Shown in pieces: positions 16,893-23,927 of a stretch of DNA of 36,666 bases. Source of the DNA: Bacteroidetes bacterium ADurb.Bin217 (GTDB lineage: Bacteria > Bacteroidota > Bacteroidia > Bacteroidales > UBA1715); the NCBI GenBank assembly GCA_002069975.1, contig MWCJ01000027.1:1-36666 (forward strand). The letters are read 5' to 3'. The notes below the pieces were generated by a model, which worked only from the letters and a program-made list of their open reading frames with translations, did no database searches and was not told the DNA's origin. Numbering within the stretch: position 1 is the first letter of the stretch; every line of letters starts with the position of its first letter. Position numbers and translations under genes: made by a program.

Positions 16893-17315
16893 ATGGTGCG
16901 TCCAAAACAAAAACGATATGTGTGTAAGCCTCCCGTAATGGAGGGGTTTAAGCCATTTGGGATTCCTATGATACAGTTAGAGCCTCTGGTTTTGTTGTAC
17001 GAAGAGTATGAGTCAATTCGATTGGCAGATTATGAAGGAATGAATCAAGTAGATGCTGCCGAAAAAATGAATGTGTCTCGTCCTACGTTTACGCGAATTT
17101 ATGAATCGGCACGGAGAACCATAGCTAAAGCATTTGTGGAAGGTACGGCAATTTTTATAGAGGGAGGAAATTATCAGACCGATGATTTCTGGTATCGATG
17201 CAATACGTGTATGAAAGTATCGGTAAGTCCTGAAAGTATAAGGAAATGTGGATATTGCGATAGCGAAGAATTGAGAATTTTAAATGCAGAAAAAGGAGGG
17301 CAGTATGGAATGTAG
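16893..17315 (+). CDS. DUF134 (UPF0251) DNA-binding protein
   Basis: This 140-residue DUF134 protein has the family N-terminus (MVRPKQKRYVCKPP) and a sigma-region-4-like helix-turn-helix at about 38-75 (ESIRLADYEGMNQVDAAEKM then NVSRPTFTRIY). A C-terminal metal-binding knuckle has cysteines at 103, 106, 119 and 122 (CNTC, then CGYC). Family members commonly neighbour NifX/ORP genes and are thought to regulate them. It is the first gene of the run and lies just downstream of the palindrome, so autoregulation is likely. The zinc or iron-sulfur type of its cysteine site cannot be told from sequence. Its last codons overlap the next start. Confidence 0.85.
   Translation: MVRPKQKRYVCKPPVMEGFKPFGIPMIQLEPLVLLYEEYESIRLADYEGMNQVDAAEKMNVSRPTFTRIYESARRTIAKAFVEGTAIFIEGGNYQTDDFWYRCNTCMKVSVSPESIRKCGYCDSEELRILNAEKGGQYGM
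17291..17300 (+). promoter_or_regulatory. Strong Shine-Dalgarno (AAAAGGAGGG)
   Basis: A near-perfect anti-16S site lies 4 nt before the ATG at 17305 and inside the DUF134 coding sequence. Such strong sites are unusual in Bacteroidota. It decides the start of the small cysteine protein, excluding the upstream in-frame ATG at 17284. Confidence 0.7.
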
Positions 17316-17481
17316 CGAACAAGGTAATTGTATATGTGTACATTGTAATACGGTAGTGCCGCATACGAAAGGAATTCCCTGTAAAGAAGTGGTGTGTAAA
17401 ACCTGCGGCAAACGAATGTTGCGTGAAGGCGGGTATCACCATCAGTTATATGTGCAAAAACAGAAAGAAAAAAATAAATAA
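17305..17481 (+). CDS. Small cysteine-rich zinc-ribbon-like protein
   Basis: This 58-residue protein carries eight cysteines. The central ones fall in CICVHCNTVVPHTKGIPC followed by CKTCGKRM, the pattern of a rubredoxin/zinc-ribbon knuckle. Similar short proteins (C.C..C....PH..G.PC....C..CG..M) accompany NifX/MinD clusters in anaerobes. Its function is unknown; metal binding is inferred. It overlaps the DUF134 gene by 11 nt and starts from its own Shine-Dalgarno site. Confidence 0.75.
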   Translation: MECSEQGNCICVHCNTVVPHTKGIPCKEVVCKTCGKRMLREGGYHHQLYVQKQKEKNK

Positions 17482-17499
17482 TTATTAAAAATATAACAC

Positions 17500-17916
17500 A
17501 TGAAAATAGCAGTTCCAACAAGAAATAACAAAGTCGATGATCATTTTGGTCATTGCGAATCGTATAGTATTTTTTCGATAGAAGCCAATACTATACAAAG
17601 TGTAGAAATGTTTCCCGCTCCCGAAGGTTGTGGATGCAAAAGTGATATTGCAGAAGTGTTGCAAAAAAAAGGTGTTACGGTGTTGCTTGCCGGTAATATG
17701 GGGGCAGGAGCTTTGAATGTGTTGCAAAATGAAGGTATTACGGTATTGCGAGGAAATTCGGGTGATGTGCGTATGGTTGTAGAGGATTTTTTGCAAGGCA
17801 AACTTATCGATTCCGGTGTTGGATGCTCAAGTCACGAAGCTCATCATGGGCAAGGTGGTGATGGTCATGTATGTAATCATGGTCATGAAAGCACTTCGTT
17901 TTCAATAGATGTATAA
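17500..17916 (+). CDS. NifX/NifB-like (dinitrogenase Fe-Mo cofactor family) protein with His-rich tail, ORP-like
   Basis: This 138-residue cytosolic protein has a NifX-type ribonuclease-H-like fold over about 1-105: MKIAVPT, DDHFGHCESY, a GCGCKSD loop, and LLAGNMGAGA. The tail (about 106-131) is rich in histidine and cysteine, with six histidines between 112 and 129 and cysteines near 109 and 125, which suggests metal storage or transfer. The family binds Fe-Mo precursors in nitrogen fixers and a Mo-Cu-sulfide cluster in Desulfovibrio orange protein. No nif structural genes are present, so an ORP-like role is more likely. Confidence 0.85.
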   Translation: MKIAVPTRNNKVDDHFGHCESYSIFSIEANTIQSVEMFPAPEGCGCKSDIAEVLQKKGVTVLLAGNMGAGALNVLQNEGITVLRGNSGDVRMVVEDFLQGKLIDSGVGCSSHEAHHGQGGDGHVCNHGHESTSFSIDV

Positions 17917-17936
17917 TAATTTTAAAACAAAGCTAT

Positions 17937-18251
17937 ATGAAAATTGCAATTACTTCTACAGGAAAAACAGTAGATTCTATGGTAGACCCTAGATTTGGAA
18001 GATGTTCGTATTTTGCTGTATATGATACAGAAACAATGCATTTAGAATTCGTTGAAAATACCAATAAAGATGCTTCGGGTGGTGCCGGGCCTGCAACAGT
18101 GCAATTAATTGCTCAATACGGAGTTTCTTCAATTATTTCGGGTGAGTTTGGAGGTAAAGTTAAACCTATTTTACAAGATTTAGGAATTCAAATGATTACC
18201 GAAGATAATGAACAAAGCACAATTCAAGACATACTAACTAAAAAAATATAA
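17937..18251 (+). CDS. Second NifX/ORP-family metal-cluster protein
   Basis: This 104-residue single-domain paralogue begins MKIAITSTGKTVDSMVDPRF and shows the family core (FGRCSYFAVYD, and GGAGPATVQLIAQYGV). It lacks the GCGC loop and histidine tail of its upstream neighbour and retains a single cysteine. Two unlike NifX proteins side by side suggest a carrier/acceptor or heteromeric pair. It starts 20 nt after the first copy and ends 2 nt before the DUF5320 gene. Confidence 0.88.
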   Translation: MKIAITSTGKTVDSMVDPRFGRCSYFAVYDTETMHLEFVENTNKDASGGAGPATVQLIAQYGVSSIISGEFGGKVKPILQDLGIQMITEDNEQSTIQDILTKKI

Positions 18252-18253
18252 TT

Positions 18254-18424
18254 ATGGCACGTTTAAATGGAATGGGACCAGAAAATAAAGGTTCAAGAAC
18301 CGGAAGAGGTTTGGGAAATTGTAATTCTCAAGTAGATGCAGAACAATATGGTAAAGGTATGGGTATGCGTCGAAAACAAGGTTGTGGGCAAGGTTTAGGT
18401 CGTAGATTGCAAAGTGGTAAATAA
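18254..18424 (+). CDS. DUF5320-like small Gly-rich protein
   Basis: This 56-residue open reading frame reads MARLNGMGPENKGSRTGRGL at its start and ends GLGRRLQSGK. The GMGP and TGRGLGNC elements match DUF5320, tiny glycine-rich proteins that recur beside NifX and MinD-like genes in anaerobes. It is basic, with two cysteines. Spacing of 2 nt before and 3 nt after it shows it belongs to the operon. Its function is unknown. Confidence 0.8.
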   Translation: MARLNGMGPENKGSRTGRGLGNCNSQVDAEQYGKGMGMRRKQGCGQGLGRRLQSGK

Positions 18425-18427
18425 TAC

Positions 18428-19282
18428 ATGACTATGGTTTCTGATTATCGTTGTTTTTTTTGTTTTACTAAATCATACGAAAATTTACTACACAGACTTG
18501 AAATTCCGGTAGATACAAAGAATACAATTACCTGCGAAATGGCAAAATTGTATACGCAACAATTTGAAGAATTTCATGCACCTACTTATTCGCGAGCATT
18601 ACGTGAAATGTTGTATACGCATATAGGTAAACAAGATATGTATATACAACAAAAGAAAGATAGTAATGCATTAGCTTTGTCGTTGTACAATACATATAAA
18701 CAACAGGTGTTGCATTCCGATACCCCCTTTGATACAGCTGTTCGTTTGGCTGTAGCTGGTAATATTGTGGATTTTGGAATTTCACATTCTTTTGATTTGG
18801 AGCTTACGATTCAACATGTATTACAAACACCATTTGCATTAGATTGTGTTAAAGAATTATACGACGATATTGCAAAAGCTCAAACAGTATTGTATTTAGG
18901 TGATAATTCGGGTGAAATAGTTTTTGATAAAATTCTTATAGAAACTATGATGCATAATACGGTGTTCTTTGCTGTACGTGGTGCTCCGGTATTAAATGAT
19001 GTTACTATAGATGATGCAATGTTAGTAGGAATGGATACTGTATCCGATGTTATATCGAATGGATACGATGCACCTTCAACTGTATTGGAATATGCTTCAG
19101 ATGAATTTAAAGAAATCTTTAACAAGGCTGATGTTATTATTTCTAAAGGTCAAGGTAATTTAGAAGGATTATATTCGCTTGAGCAAAAGAATATTTATTT
19201 TTTGCTTATGGTTAAGTGCGATGTAGTTGCCGAATTATTGGGGGTTAAAAAAGGAGATTTTGTGGTAACTAAACATAACTAA
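18428..19282 (+). CDS. DUF89 / ARMT1-like metal-dependent phosphatase family protein
   Basis: This 284-residue cytosolic protein has the DUF89 catalytic motifs LYLGDNSGEIVFDK (about 154-167), VRGAPVLNDVT (about 182-192) and ISKGQGNLEGL (about 235-245). These coordinate a divalent metal in damage-control phosphatases. An N-terminal CFFC pair (9 and 12) is typical of the prokaryotic subgroup. DUF89 enzymes hydrolyse small phosphorylated metabolites; the prokaryotic substrate is not established. Its place inside the NifX/MinD run is a recurring association. Gaps of 3 nt and 1 nt flank it. Confidence 0.85.
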   Translation: MTMVSDYRCFFCFTKSYENLLHRLEIPVDTKNTITCEMAKLYTQQFEEFHAPTYSRALREMLYTHIGKQDMYIQQKKDSNALALSLYNTYKQQVLHSDTPFDTAVRLAVAGNIVDFGISHSFDLELTIQHVLQTPFALDCVKELYDDIAKAQTVLYLGDNSGEIVFDKILIETMMHNTVFFAVRGAPVLNDVTIDDAMLVGMDTVSDVISNGYDAPSTVLEYASDEFKEIFNKADVIISKGQGNLEGLYSLEQKNIYFLLMVKCDVVAELLGVKKGDFVVTKHN

Positions 19283-19283
19283 T

Positions 19284-20141
19284 ATGAAAATAGCAATAGC
19301 AAGTGGTAAAGGAGGAACTGGTAAAACATTTGTTTCTACAAATTTATTTTATTCTGCATTATCACAAGGAGTAACAGTATGTATAGCCGATTGTGATGCC
19401 GAAGAACCAAATGTTTCTCAATGTATATCAAGCAATATAGTAGCACAAGATTCTATACACTCAATGATTCCAATTATTAATACGAATAATTGCGTGTATT
19501 GTGGTTTGTGTGCAGAATATTGTAATTATAATGCTATTGTGTGTTTGCCGCAACAATCCTATATTCACCTGGTAGAAGCTTTGTGTCATAGTTGTGGTGC
19601 ATGTTTATATGCATGTAAATATAATGCTATACAAGAAAGTTCGAAATTATTGGGCACAATATCCACAAGTAAAGTGAATAATGCTGATGTTATTGAGGGG
19701 AGGACTGAAGTTGGAGTTTTTTCTCCGGTTCCAATAATTAAAAAAACTATTGCAAAAACAGATTCGTACGCCTTGTCATTATTAGATTCTCCTCCGGGAA
19801 TTTCTTGTCCGTTTATTGCAACTGTGAGTAATGCCGATGCCGTGTTGTTGGTAACAGAACCTACACCATTTGGCTTGCACGATTTACAATTGTCGGTAGA
19901 AACTTTACGCGAAATTTCCAAACCGTTTAAAGTTATTATAAACAAATCGGGATTGGGCAATCAAGATGTATACAATTGGTTACAACAAGAACATATTGAA
20001 TGTATTGCACAGATTCCTTTTGATACAAACATTGCCAAGATATATTCCCAAGGTAAGATATTAGTTCAAGAAAGTGAAGAATATAAAGAATTGTTTGCTT
20101 CTATAGTTACAAACATTATGAATCCCGATATATGGAAATAG
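19284..20141 (+). CDS. MinD/ParA-like ATPase with inserted 2[4Fe-4S] ferredoxin domain (copy 1)
   Basis: This 285-residue cytosolic protein starts with the deviant Walker A SGKGGTGKT (residues 7-15). A bacterial ferredoxin domain is inserted after about residue 62, with cluster cysteines at 70, 73, 76, 80 and 101, 104, 107, 111. The Switch/Walker B region LLDSPPGISCP follows. The same architecture is found in the two MinD-like proteins of the Desulfovibrio ORP operon and near NifX genes in archaea. It likely couples ATP hydrolysis to handling or delivery of a metal-sulfur cluster. Its 3' end overlaps the second copy by 10 nt. Confidence 0.9.
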   Translation: MKIAIASGKGGTGKTFVSTNLFYSALSQGVTVCIADCDAEEPNVSQCISSNIVAQDSIHSMIPIINTNNCVYCGLCAEYCNYNAIVCLPQQSYIHLVEALCHSCGACLYACKYNAIQESSKLLGTISTSKVNNADVIEGRTEVGVFSPVPIIKKTIAKTDSYALSLLDSPPGISCPFIATVSNADAVLLVTEPTPFGLHDLQLSVETLREISKPFKVIINKSGLGNQDVYNWLQQEHIECIAQIPFDTNIAKIYSQGKILVQESEEYKELFASIVTNIMNPDIWK

Positions 20142-21010
20142 CAGTATTAAGTGGAAAAGGAGGAACCGGTAAAACATCTATTACAGCAAGTTTTGCTTCG
20201 TTACTTCCAAAGTTAGTTTTAGTAGATTGTGATGTTGATGCAGCTAATTTACATATTGTAATGCGACCCAATACACTACAAGAATCTATTTATGTATCGG
20301 GGCACACGGCTACTATAGATTATAGTATATGTACTCATTGTGGTGTGTGTGTCGATTATTGTAGATTTGAAGCTATATTTAATAATAATGGAACAATTAC
20401 AATAGATGAAATTGCATGCGATGGATGCAAATTGTGTTCGCGAGTATGTCCACAACAGGCTATACACATGATACAAAATGATAAAAGTCGTTGGTATGTT
20501 TCACAAATTTCACATGGTGCAATGGTGCATGCACGGTTAGCTCCTGGCGAAGAAAATTCGGGTAAACTGGTACAAAAAATTAGAGAAGAAGCAAAAAAAA
20601 TTGCAGATCAAGAATCAGTACAAATCATTCTTTTAGATGGACCTCCCGGAACAGGATGTCCTGTAATTTCTACACTTACGGGTGTGGATATAGTTGTTTG
20701 CGTAACCGAACCATCGCGTTCTGCGTTTCACGATTTACAAAGACTTGTAGAATTAGTGCAACAATTCGATATACCAATGTATGTTATAATAAATAAATTT
20801 AATATTTATGCAGAATTAACAGAAACAATTTGCCAATGGTGCAAACAACAACAAATTCCTATTATAGCAAAAATACCTTTTGATACACAAATAGTTGAAT
20901 CTATGATTGCATGTACAAGTATTGTTGATTATGCACCCGACTCAATTACTTCTATAGAAATAAAACAAGCAATACATACAATTTTAAAACAACATGGAAT
21001 TACATATTGA
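20132..21010 (+). CDS. MinD/ParA-like ATPase with inserted 2[4Fe-4S] ferredoxin domain (copy 2)
   Basis: This 292-residue paralogue of the preceding gene has the same layout: SGKGGTGKT (7-15), VDCDVDAAN, cluster cysteines at 67, 70, 73, 77 and 96, 99, 102, 106, and LLDGPPGTGCPV. The two copies are diverged, consistent with a heterodimer rather than a recent duplication. It overlaps the genes on both sides (10 nt and 17 nt), which implies coupled translation. Confidence 0.9.
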   Translation: MEIAVLSGKGGTGKTSITASFASLLPKLVLVDCDVDAANLHIVMRPNTLQESIYVSGHTATIDYSICTHCGVCVDYCRFEAIFNNNGTITIDEIACDGCKLCSRVCPQQAIHMIQNDKSRWYVSQISHGAMVHARLAPGEENSGKLVQKIREEAKKIADQESVQIILLDGPPGTGCPVISTLTGVDIVVCVTEPSRSAFHDLQRLVELVQQFDIPMYVIINKFNIYAELTETICQWCKQQQIPIIAKIPFDTQIVESMIACTSIVDYAPDSITSIEIKQAIHTILKQHGITY

Positions 21011-21803
21011 TACAGAAACTCGAATTAAGCATATAATTGTTGTAGCTTCGGGTAAAGGTGGCGTTGGTAAAAGTACTGTAGCTGCCGGATTAGCATTAGC
21101 GCTTGAACAACAAGGCAACAAGGTTGGGTTGTTAGATGCCGATATTTACGGACCTTCTATTCCAACATTGTTTTATACTCATAATGCAAAACCCGAAGTG
21201 TTTGAAAAATCAGGTAAACAAGTTATGGAACCAATCATTCGTCATGGAATACGTATGATATCTATAGGAATGTTTGTAGATAAAAATAAATCAATTCTTT
21301 GGCGTGGTCCTATGCTCTCTAATGTATTAAAACAATTTATTTCTGATACTAATTGGGGCCAATTGGATTATTTAATAATAGATACACCTCCAGGTACAGG
21401 TGATGTGCATCTAACTATTTTTCAGCAATGTAAAGTAAGTGGGGTAGTTGTAGTTACAACTCCGCAAAAAATGGCACTTGCCGATGTGCAACGGGTAATA
21501 GATATGTGTACAAACGAAAAGTTGAAAGTGCCGATTTTGGGAATAATTGAAAATTTTTCGTGGTTTAGTCCTCAAAATCATAGCGACGAAAAATATTTTA
21601 TTTTTGGTGAAGGTGGTGGAGTAAAATTGGCAGAATCATCTAATCTGCCATTACTCCAACAAATTCCAATAGTAGAAACTACTATGAAATATTGTGATGA
21701 AGGTGAAGTGCAAAAAATATTTGATTCGCCAATTATTCGAGATGCATTTATGTCAGTAGCAAAAAAAATTACTCAATATGTTAGAACATACTTACACGTT
21801 TAG
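20994..21803 (+). CDS. Mrp/NBP35-family Fe-S cluster carrier ATPase
   Basis: This 269-residue P-loop ATPase has ASGKGGVGKST at about 18-28, DADIYGPSIP, and IIDTPPGTGDVHL. It is close to Mrp/ApbC proteins that bind and transfer Fe-S clusters. The N-terminal MIP18-like domain of longer Mrp proteins is absent. The C-terminal cysteine pair that bridges a cluster in many Mrp proteins is also absent (NFSWFSPQNHSDEKYFIFG), as in other Bacteroidota homologues. In Desulfovibrio an Mrp-type protein belongs to the ORP cluster, so its place after the two MinD copies supports that comparison. It overlaps the thioesterase gene by 26 nt. Confidence 0.9.
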   Translation: MELHIDTETRIKHIIVVASGKGGVGKSTVAAGLALALEQQGNKVGLLDADIYGPSIPTLFYTHNAKPEVFEKSGKQVMEPIIRHGIRMISIGMFVDKNKSILWRGPMLSNVLKQFISDTNWGQLDYLIIDTPPGTGDVHLTIFQQCKVSGVVVVTTPQKMALADVQRVIDMCTNEKLKVPILGIIENFSWFSPQNHSDEKYFIFGEGGGVKLAESSNLPLLQQIPIVETTMKYCDEGEVQKIFDSPIIRDAFMSVAKKITQYVRTYLHV

Positions 21804-22203
21804 GGTTCAGTATCCCGATACCGATAAAATGGGTACCATGCATCATTCACAGTATGCAAAATATTATGAAACAGCTCGTTGGGAATTGTTTAGAAATTTA
21901 GGCTTGTCGTACCAAGCAATTGAAGATGCAGGATATTTGTTGCCGGTAATACAAATGACTACAAGGTTTATTAAAACTACCGAATACGATGCGGTATTAA
22001 CAATTCATACCAAAATTAAAGCAATGCGTGGTCCACGATTGTGGTTTGAATATGTAATGTATAATGAACATAAAGAACGTATAAATACTGCCGAAATAGA
22101 ATTGGCATTTGTGTGTAAAGATACGTGGAAGCCTTGTTGCATGCCAAAATTTGTTGAAGAGGTGCTTACTGCTCATATTCACGAAAATAATGTATATTTG
22201 TAA
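21778..22203 (+). CDS. YbgC/4HBT-type hotdog thioesterase
   Basis: This 141-residue cytosolic acyl-CoA thioesterase-type protein has the 4HBT signature VQYPDTDKMGTMHHSQYAKY, containing the catalytic aspartate, followed by YETARWELFRNLG. Length is typical. It probably hydrolyses an acyl-CoA or acyl-ACP thioester; the substrate is unknown. The 26-nt overlap with mrp shows it is part of the operon, although its link to metal-sulfur chemistry is unclear. Confidence 0.85.
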   Translation: MLEHTYTFRVQYPDTDKMGTMHHSQYAKYYETARWELFRNLGLSYQAIEDAGYLLPVIQMTTRFIKTTEYDAVLTIHTKIKAMRGPRLWFEYVMYNEHKERINTAEIELAFVCKDTWKPCCMPKFVEEVLTAHIHENNVYL

Positions 22204-22207
22204 GTAA

Positions 22208-22660
22208 ATGAGCAAAAATAAACAATATTATATCGATAGAGCCTTAGATTATTTCAATCAAGGCTATGCATGTTCGCAAGCAGTTGTATTGGCGTATGCT
22301 CCTAAATATTCATTAGATGAAACGGCCGCTAAACTCATAGCCTCAACGTTTGGTGGAGGAATGGGCCGGTTACGCGAAAAATGTGGTGCAATTACCGGTG
22401 GTTTTATGGTTCTTGGTCTTGCATACGGTAATACCAATCCTACCGATATGGATACTAAACTTAATTCGTATCGTAAAGTTCGTGAATTAAACAAAAAAAT
22501 GCTTGCAAAACATGAAACTACCATGTGTGGCGAATTACTACAGAAACACGTAAGCAAAGAAGAAGTTGCAGAACGAAAGCATCATAAAATAATTTGTACA
22601 ACTATGGTTGCCGATGTTGCTGCTGAGGTTTGGGAACTGATTCACTCTGAAAATAAATAA
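22208..22660 (+). CDS. C_GCAxxG_C_C family protein (putative redox protein)
   Basis: This 150-residue protein matches the C_GCAxxG_C_C family. The first cysteine is in YACSQAVV (about 22), the GCAxxG-type motif is EKCGAITGGFMVLG (about 59-72), and further cysteines lie in TTMCGELL and KIICTTM. Such proteins are common in anaerobes near redox and metal genes and may hold a cofactor or cluster; no activity is established. It starts 4 nt after the thioesterase stop. Confidence 0.88.
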   Translation: MSKNKQYYIDRALDYFNQGYACSQAVVLAYAPKYSLDETAAKLIASTFGGGMGRLREKCGAITGGFMVLGLAYGNTNPTDMDTKLNSYRKVRELNKKMLAKHETTMCGELLQKHVSKEEVAERKHHKIICTTMVADVAAEVWELIHSENK

Positions 22661-22666
22661 TATACT

Positions 22667-23080
22667 ATGTGGTGGGTATTTGCATTATTATCTGCTTTGT
22701 TTGCTGCACTTACGGCAATTTTGGCGAAAGTAGGTATTAAGGGAATCAATTCAGATTTAGCTACTGCTATTCGCACCGTGTTTATTCTTATAATTGCGTG
22801 GGGAATTGTATTTTTTCGTAAAGAACTTACGGGAGTTGCTCAGCTTACAAAAAGTAACCTTATTTTTCTTGGATTGTCGGGAATTGCAACCGGATTGTCG
22901 TGGATATTTTATTTCAAAGCTTTGCAAGTAGGCAATGTATCGCAAGTAGCACCTGTCGATAAATTGAGCGTGGTGTTTGCACTTATTTTATCTATGATTT
23001 TTTTGAACGAAGTTATTACGTGGAAAATTGCTGTTGGCTCTGCTTTGATAGTAATTGGAGCAATTGTTATAATTTTATAA
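22667..23080 (+). CDS. Single-EamA-domain membrane transporter (DMT superfamily)
   Basis: This 137-residue protein has about five hydrophobic helices and a single EamA repeat (WVFALLSALFAALTAILAKV at the start, FYFKALQVGNVSQVAPVDKL in the middle). Half-size members work as dimers to move small metabolites across the inner membrane. The substrate is unknown. The operon position suggests export or import of something tied to sulfur or metal stress. Confidence 0.85.
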   Translation: MWWVFALLSALFAALTAILAKVGIKGINSDLATAIRTVFILIIAWGIVFFRKELTGVAQLTKSNLIFLGLSGIATGLSWIFYFKALQVGNVSQVAPVDKLSVVFALILSMIFLNEVITWKIAVGSALIVIGAIVIIL

Positions 23081-23090
23081 AACTATTGAT

Positions 23091-23897
23091 ATGAAGATAA
23101 CAACACTTGTTGAAAATTTGGTATACACTTCTGGTTTAAAAGCGGAACATGGATTGTCAATGCATATTCAAACGCCACAAGTTTCTATTTTGTTCGATAC
23201 CGGTCAATCTGATATGTTTCTCCACAATGCTCAAAAACTTGCTATAGATATAGCATCTGTCGATTATCTTATTCTCTCTCATGGACATTACGACCATACC
23301 GGAGGATTATATCACTTTTTACAACACAATTCTAAAGCTCTAGTATATTGTAAACGCGATGTGTTCAATACAAAATTGCACACTGATGGAAGGAATATAG
23401 GTACACCATATATAGCAGAAATGTTAGACACCAGAATTCGATATGTGGATACTGTTATAGAAATTATTCCACATGTTTTTTTGTGCCCCGAAATTATAAT
23501 TCACAATACTATAGATACGCATTTCAAAGGATTGCAGGTACAGATTGCTAATGAGGTGTATGAAGATTCATTTACCGATGAATTATTTGTAGTTGTAGAC
23601 CAAGCTCATACTATTTCAATACTTACAGCATGTAGCCATAGGGGTATTACTAATATTTGTAAAACAGCCGTTGACAAGTTTGGCAAATCAATTCAAACAA
23701 TAATTGGAGGTTTTCATACCAAAGATGCCAGCGAATTACAGTATTCGTTTATTAAAAATTATTGTAATGAATATCCGGTAGAAAAAATTGCAGTATGTCA
23801 TTGTACCGGAGTCGACCAGTTTGCTCGTATGGCCTTTGATATTGACTCTCATGTAGTGTATAATCATACGGGAAAGAAGTTTGATATAATTATATAA
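23091..23897 (+). CDS. Metallo-beta-lactamase-fold hydrolase (dihydropterin-ribofuranosylaminobenzene-phosphate synthase-like)
   Basis: This 268-residue protein has the MBL metal site LSHGHYDHTGG near residue 63. The later motifs TACSHRGITN and IIGGFH, together with CHCTG near the end, are characteristic of the subfamily annotated as 7,8-dihydropterin-6-methyl-4-(ribofuranosyl)aminobenzene 5'-phosphate synthase. That activity is established only for a methanogen enzyme, so the name should be read as family membership. Members frequently accompany NifX and MinD-like genes in anaerobes. Confidence 0.85.
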   Translation: MKITTLVENLVYTSGLKAEHGLSMHIQTPQVSILFDTGQSDMFLHNAQKLAIDIASVDYLILSHGHYDHTGGLYHFLQHNSKALVYCKRDVFNTKLHTDGRNIGTPYIAEMLDTRIRYVDTVIEIIPHVFLCPEIIIHNTIDTHFKGLQVQIANEVYEDSFTDELFVVVDQAHTISILTACSHRGITNICKTAVDKFGKSIQTIIGGFHTKDASELQYSFIKNYCNEYPVEKIAVCHCTGVDQFARMAFDIDSHVVYNHTGKKFDIII

Positions 23898-23927
23898 TTG
23901 AAATATAAATTTTTACATCATATACCA

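Noticed and set aside
21540..21640. Missing CxxC in Mrp as a novelty
   Set aside because: Bacteroidota Mrp proteins commonly lack this cysteine pair, so on its own it is not unusual.
17500..21803. Nitrogen-fixation (nif) cluster
   Set aside because: NifX-family and MinD-like proteins are present, but nifH, nifD, nifK, nifE, nifN and nifB are all absent from the window.
23898..23927. TTG start for the SQR-like gene
   Set aside because: It would add ten residues before the Rossmann motif; the ATG at 23928 gives the normal MKHVLVLGGGFAG beginning.
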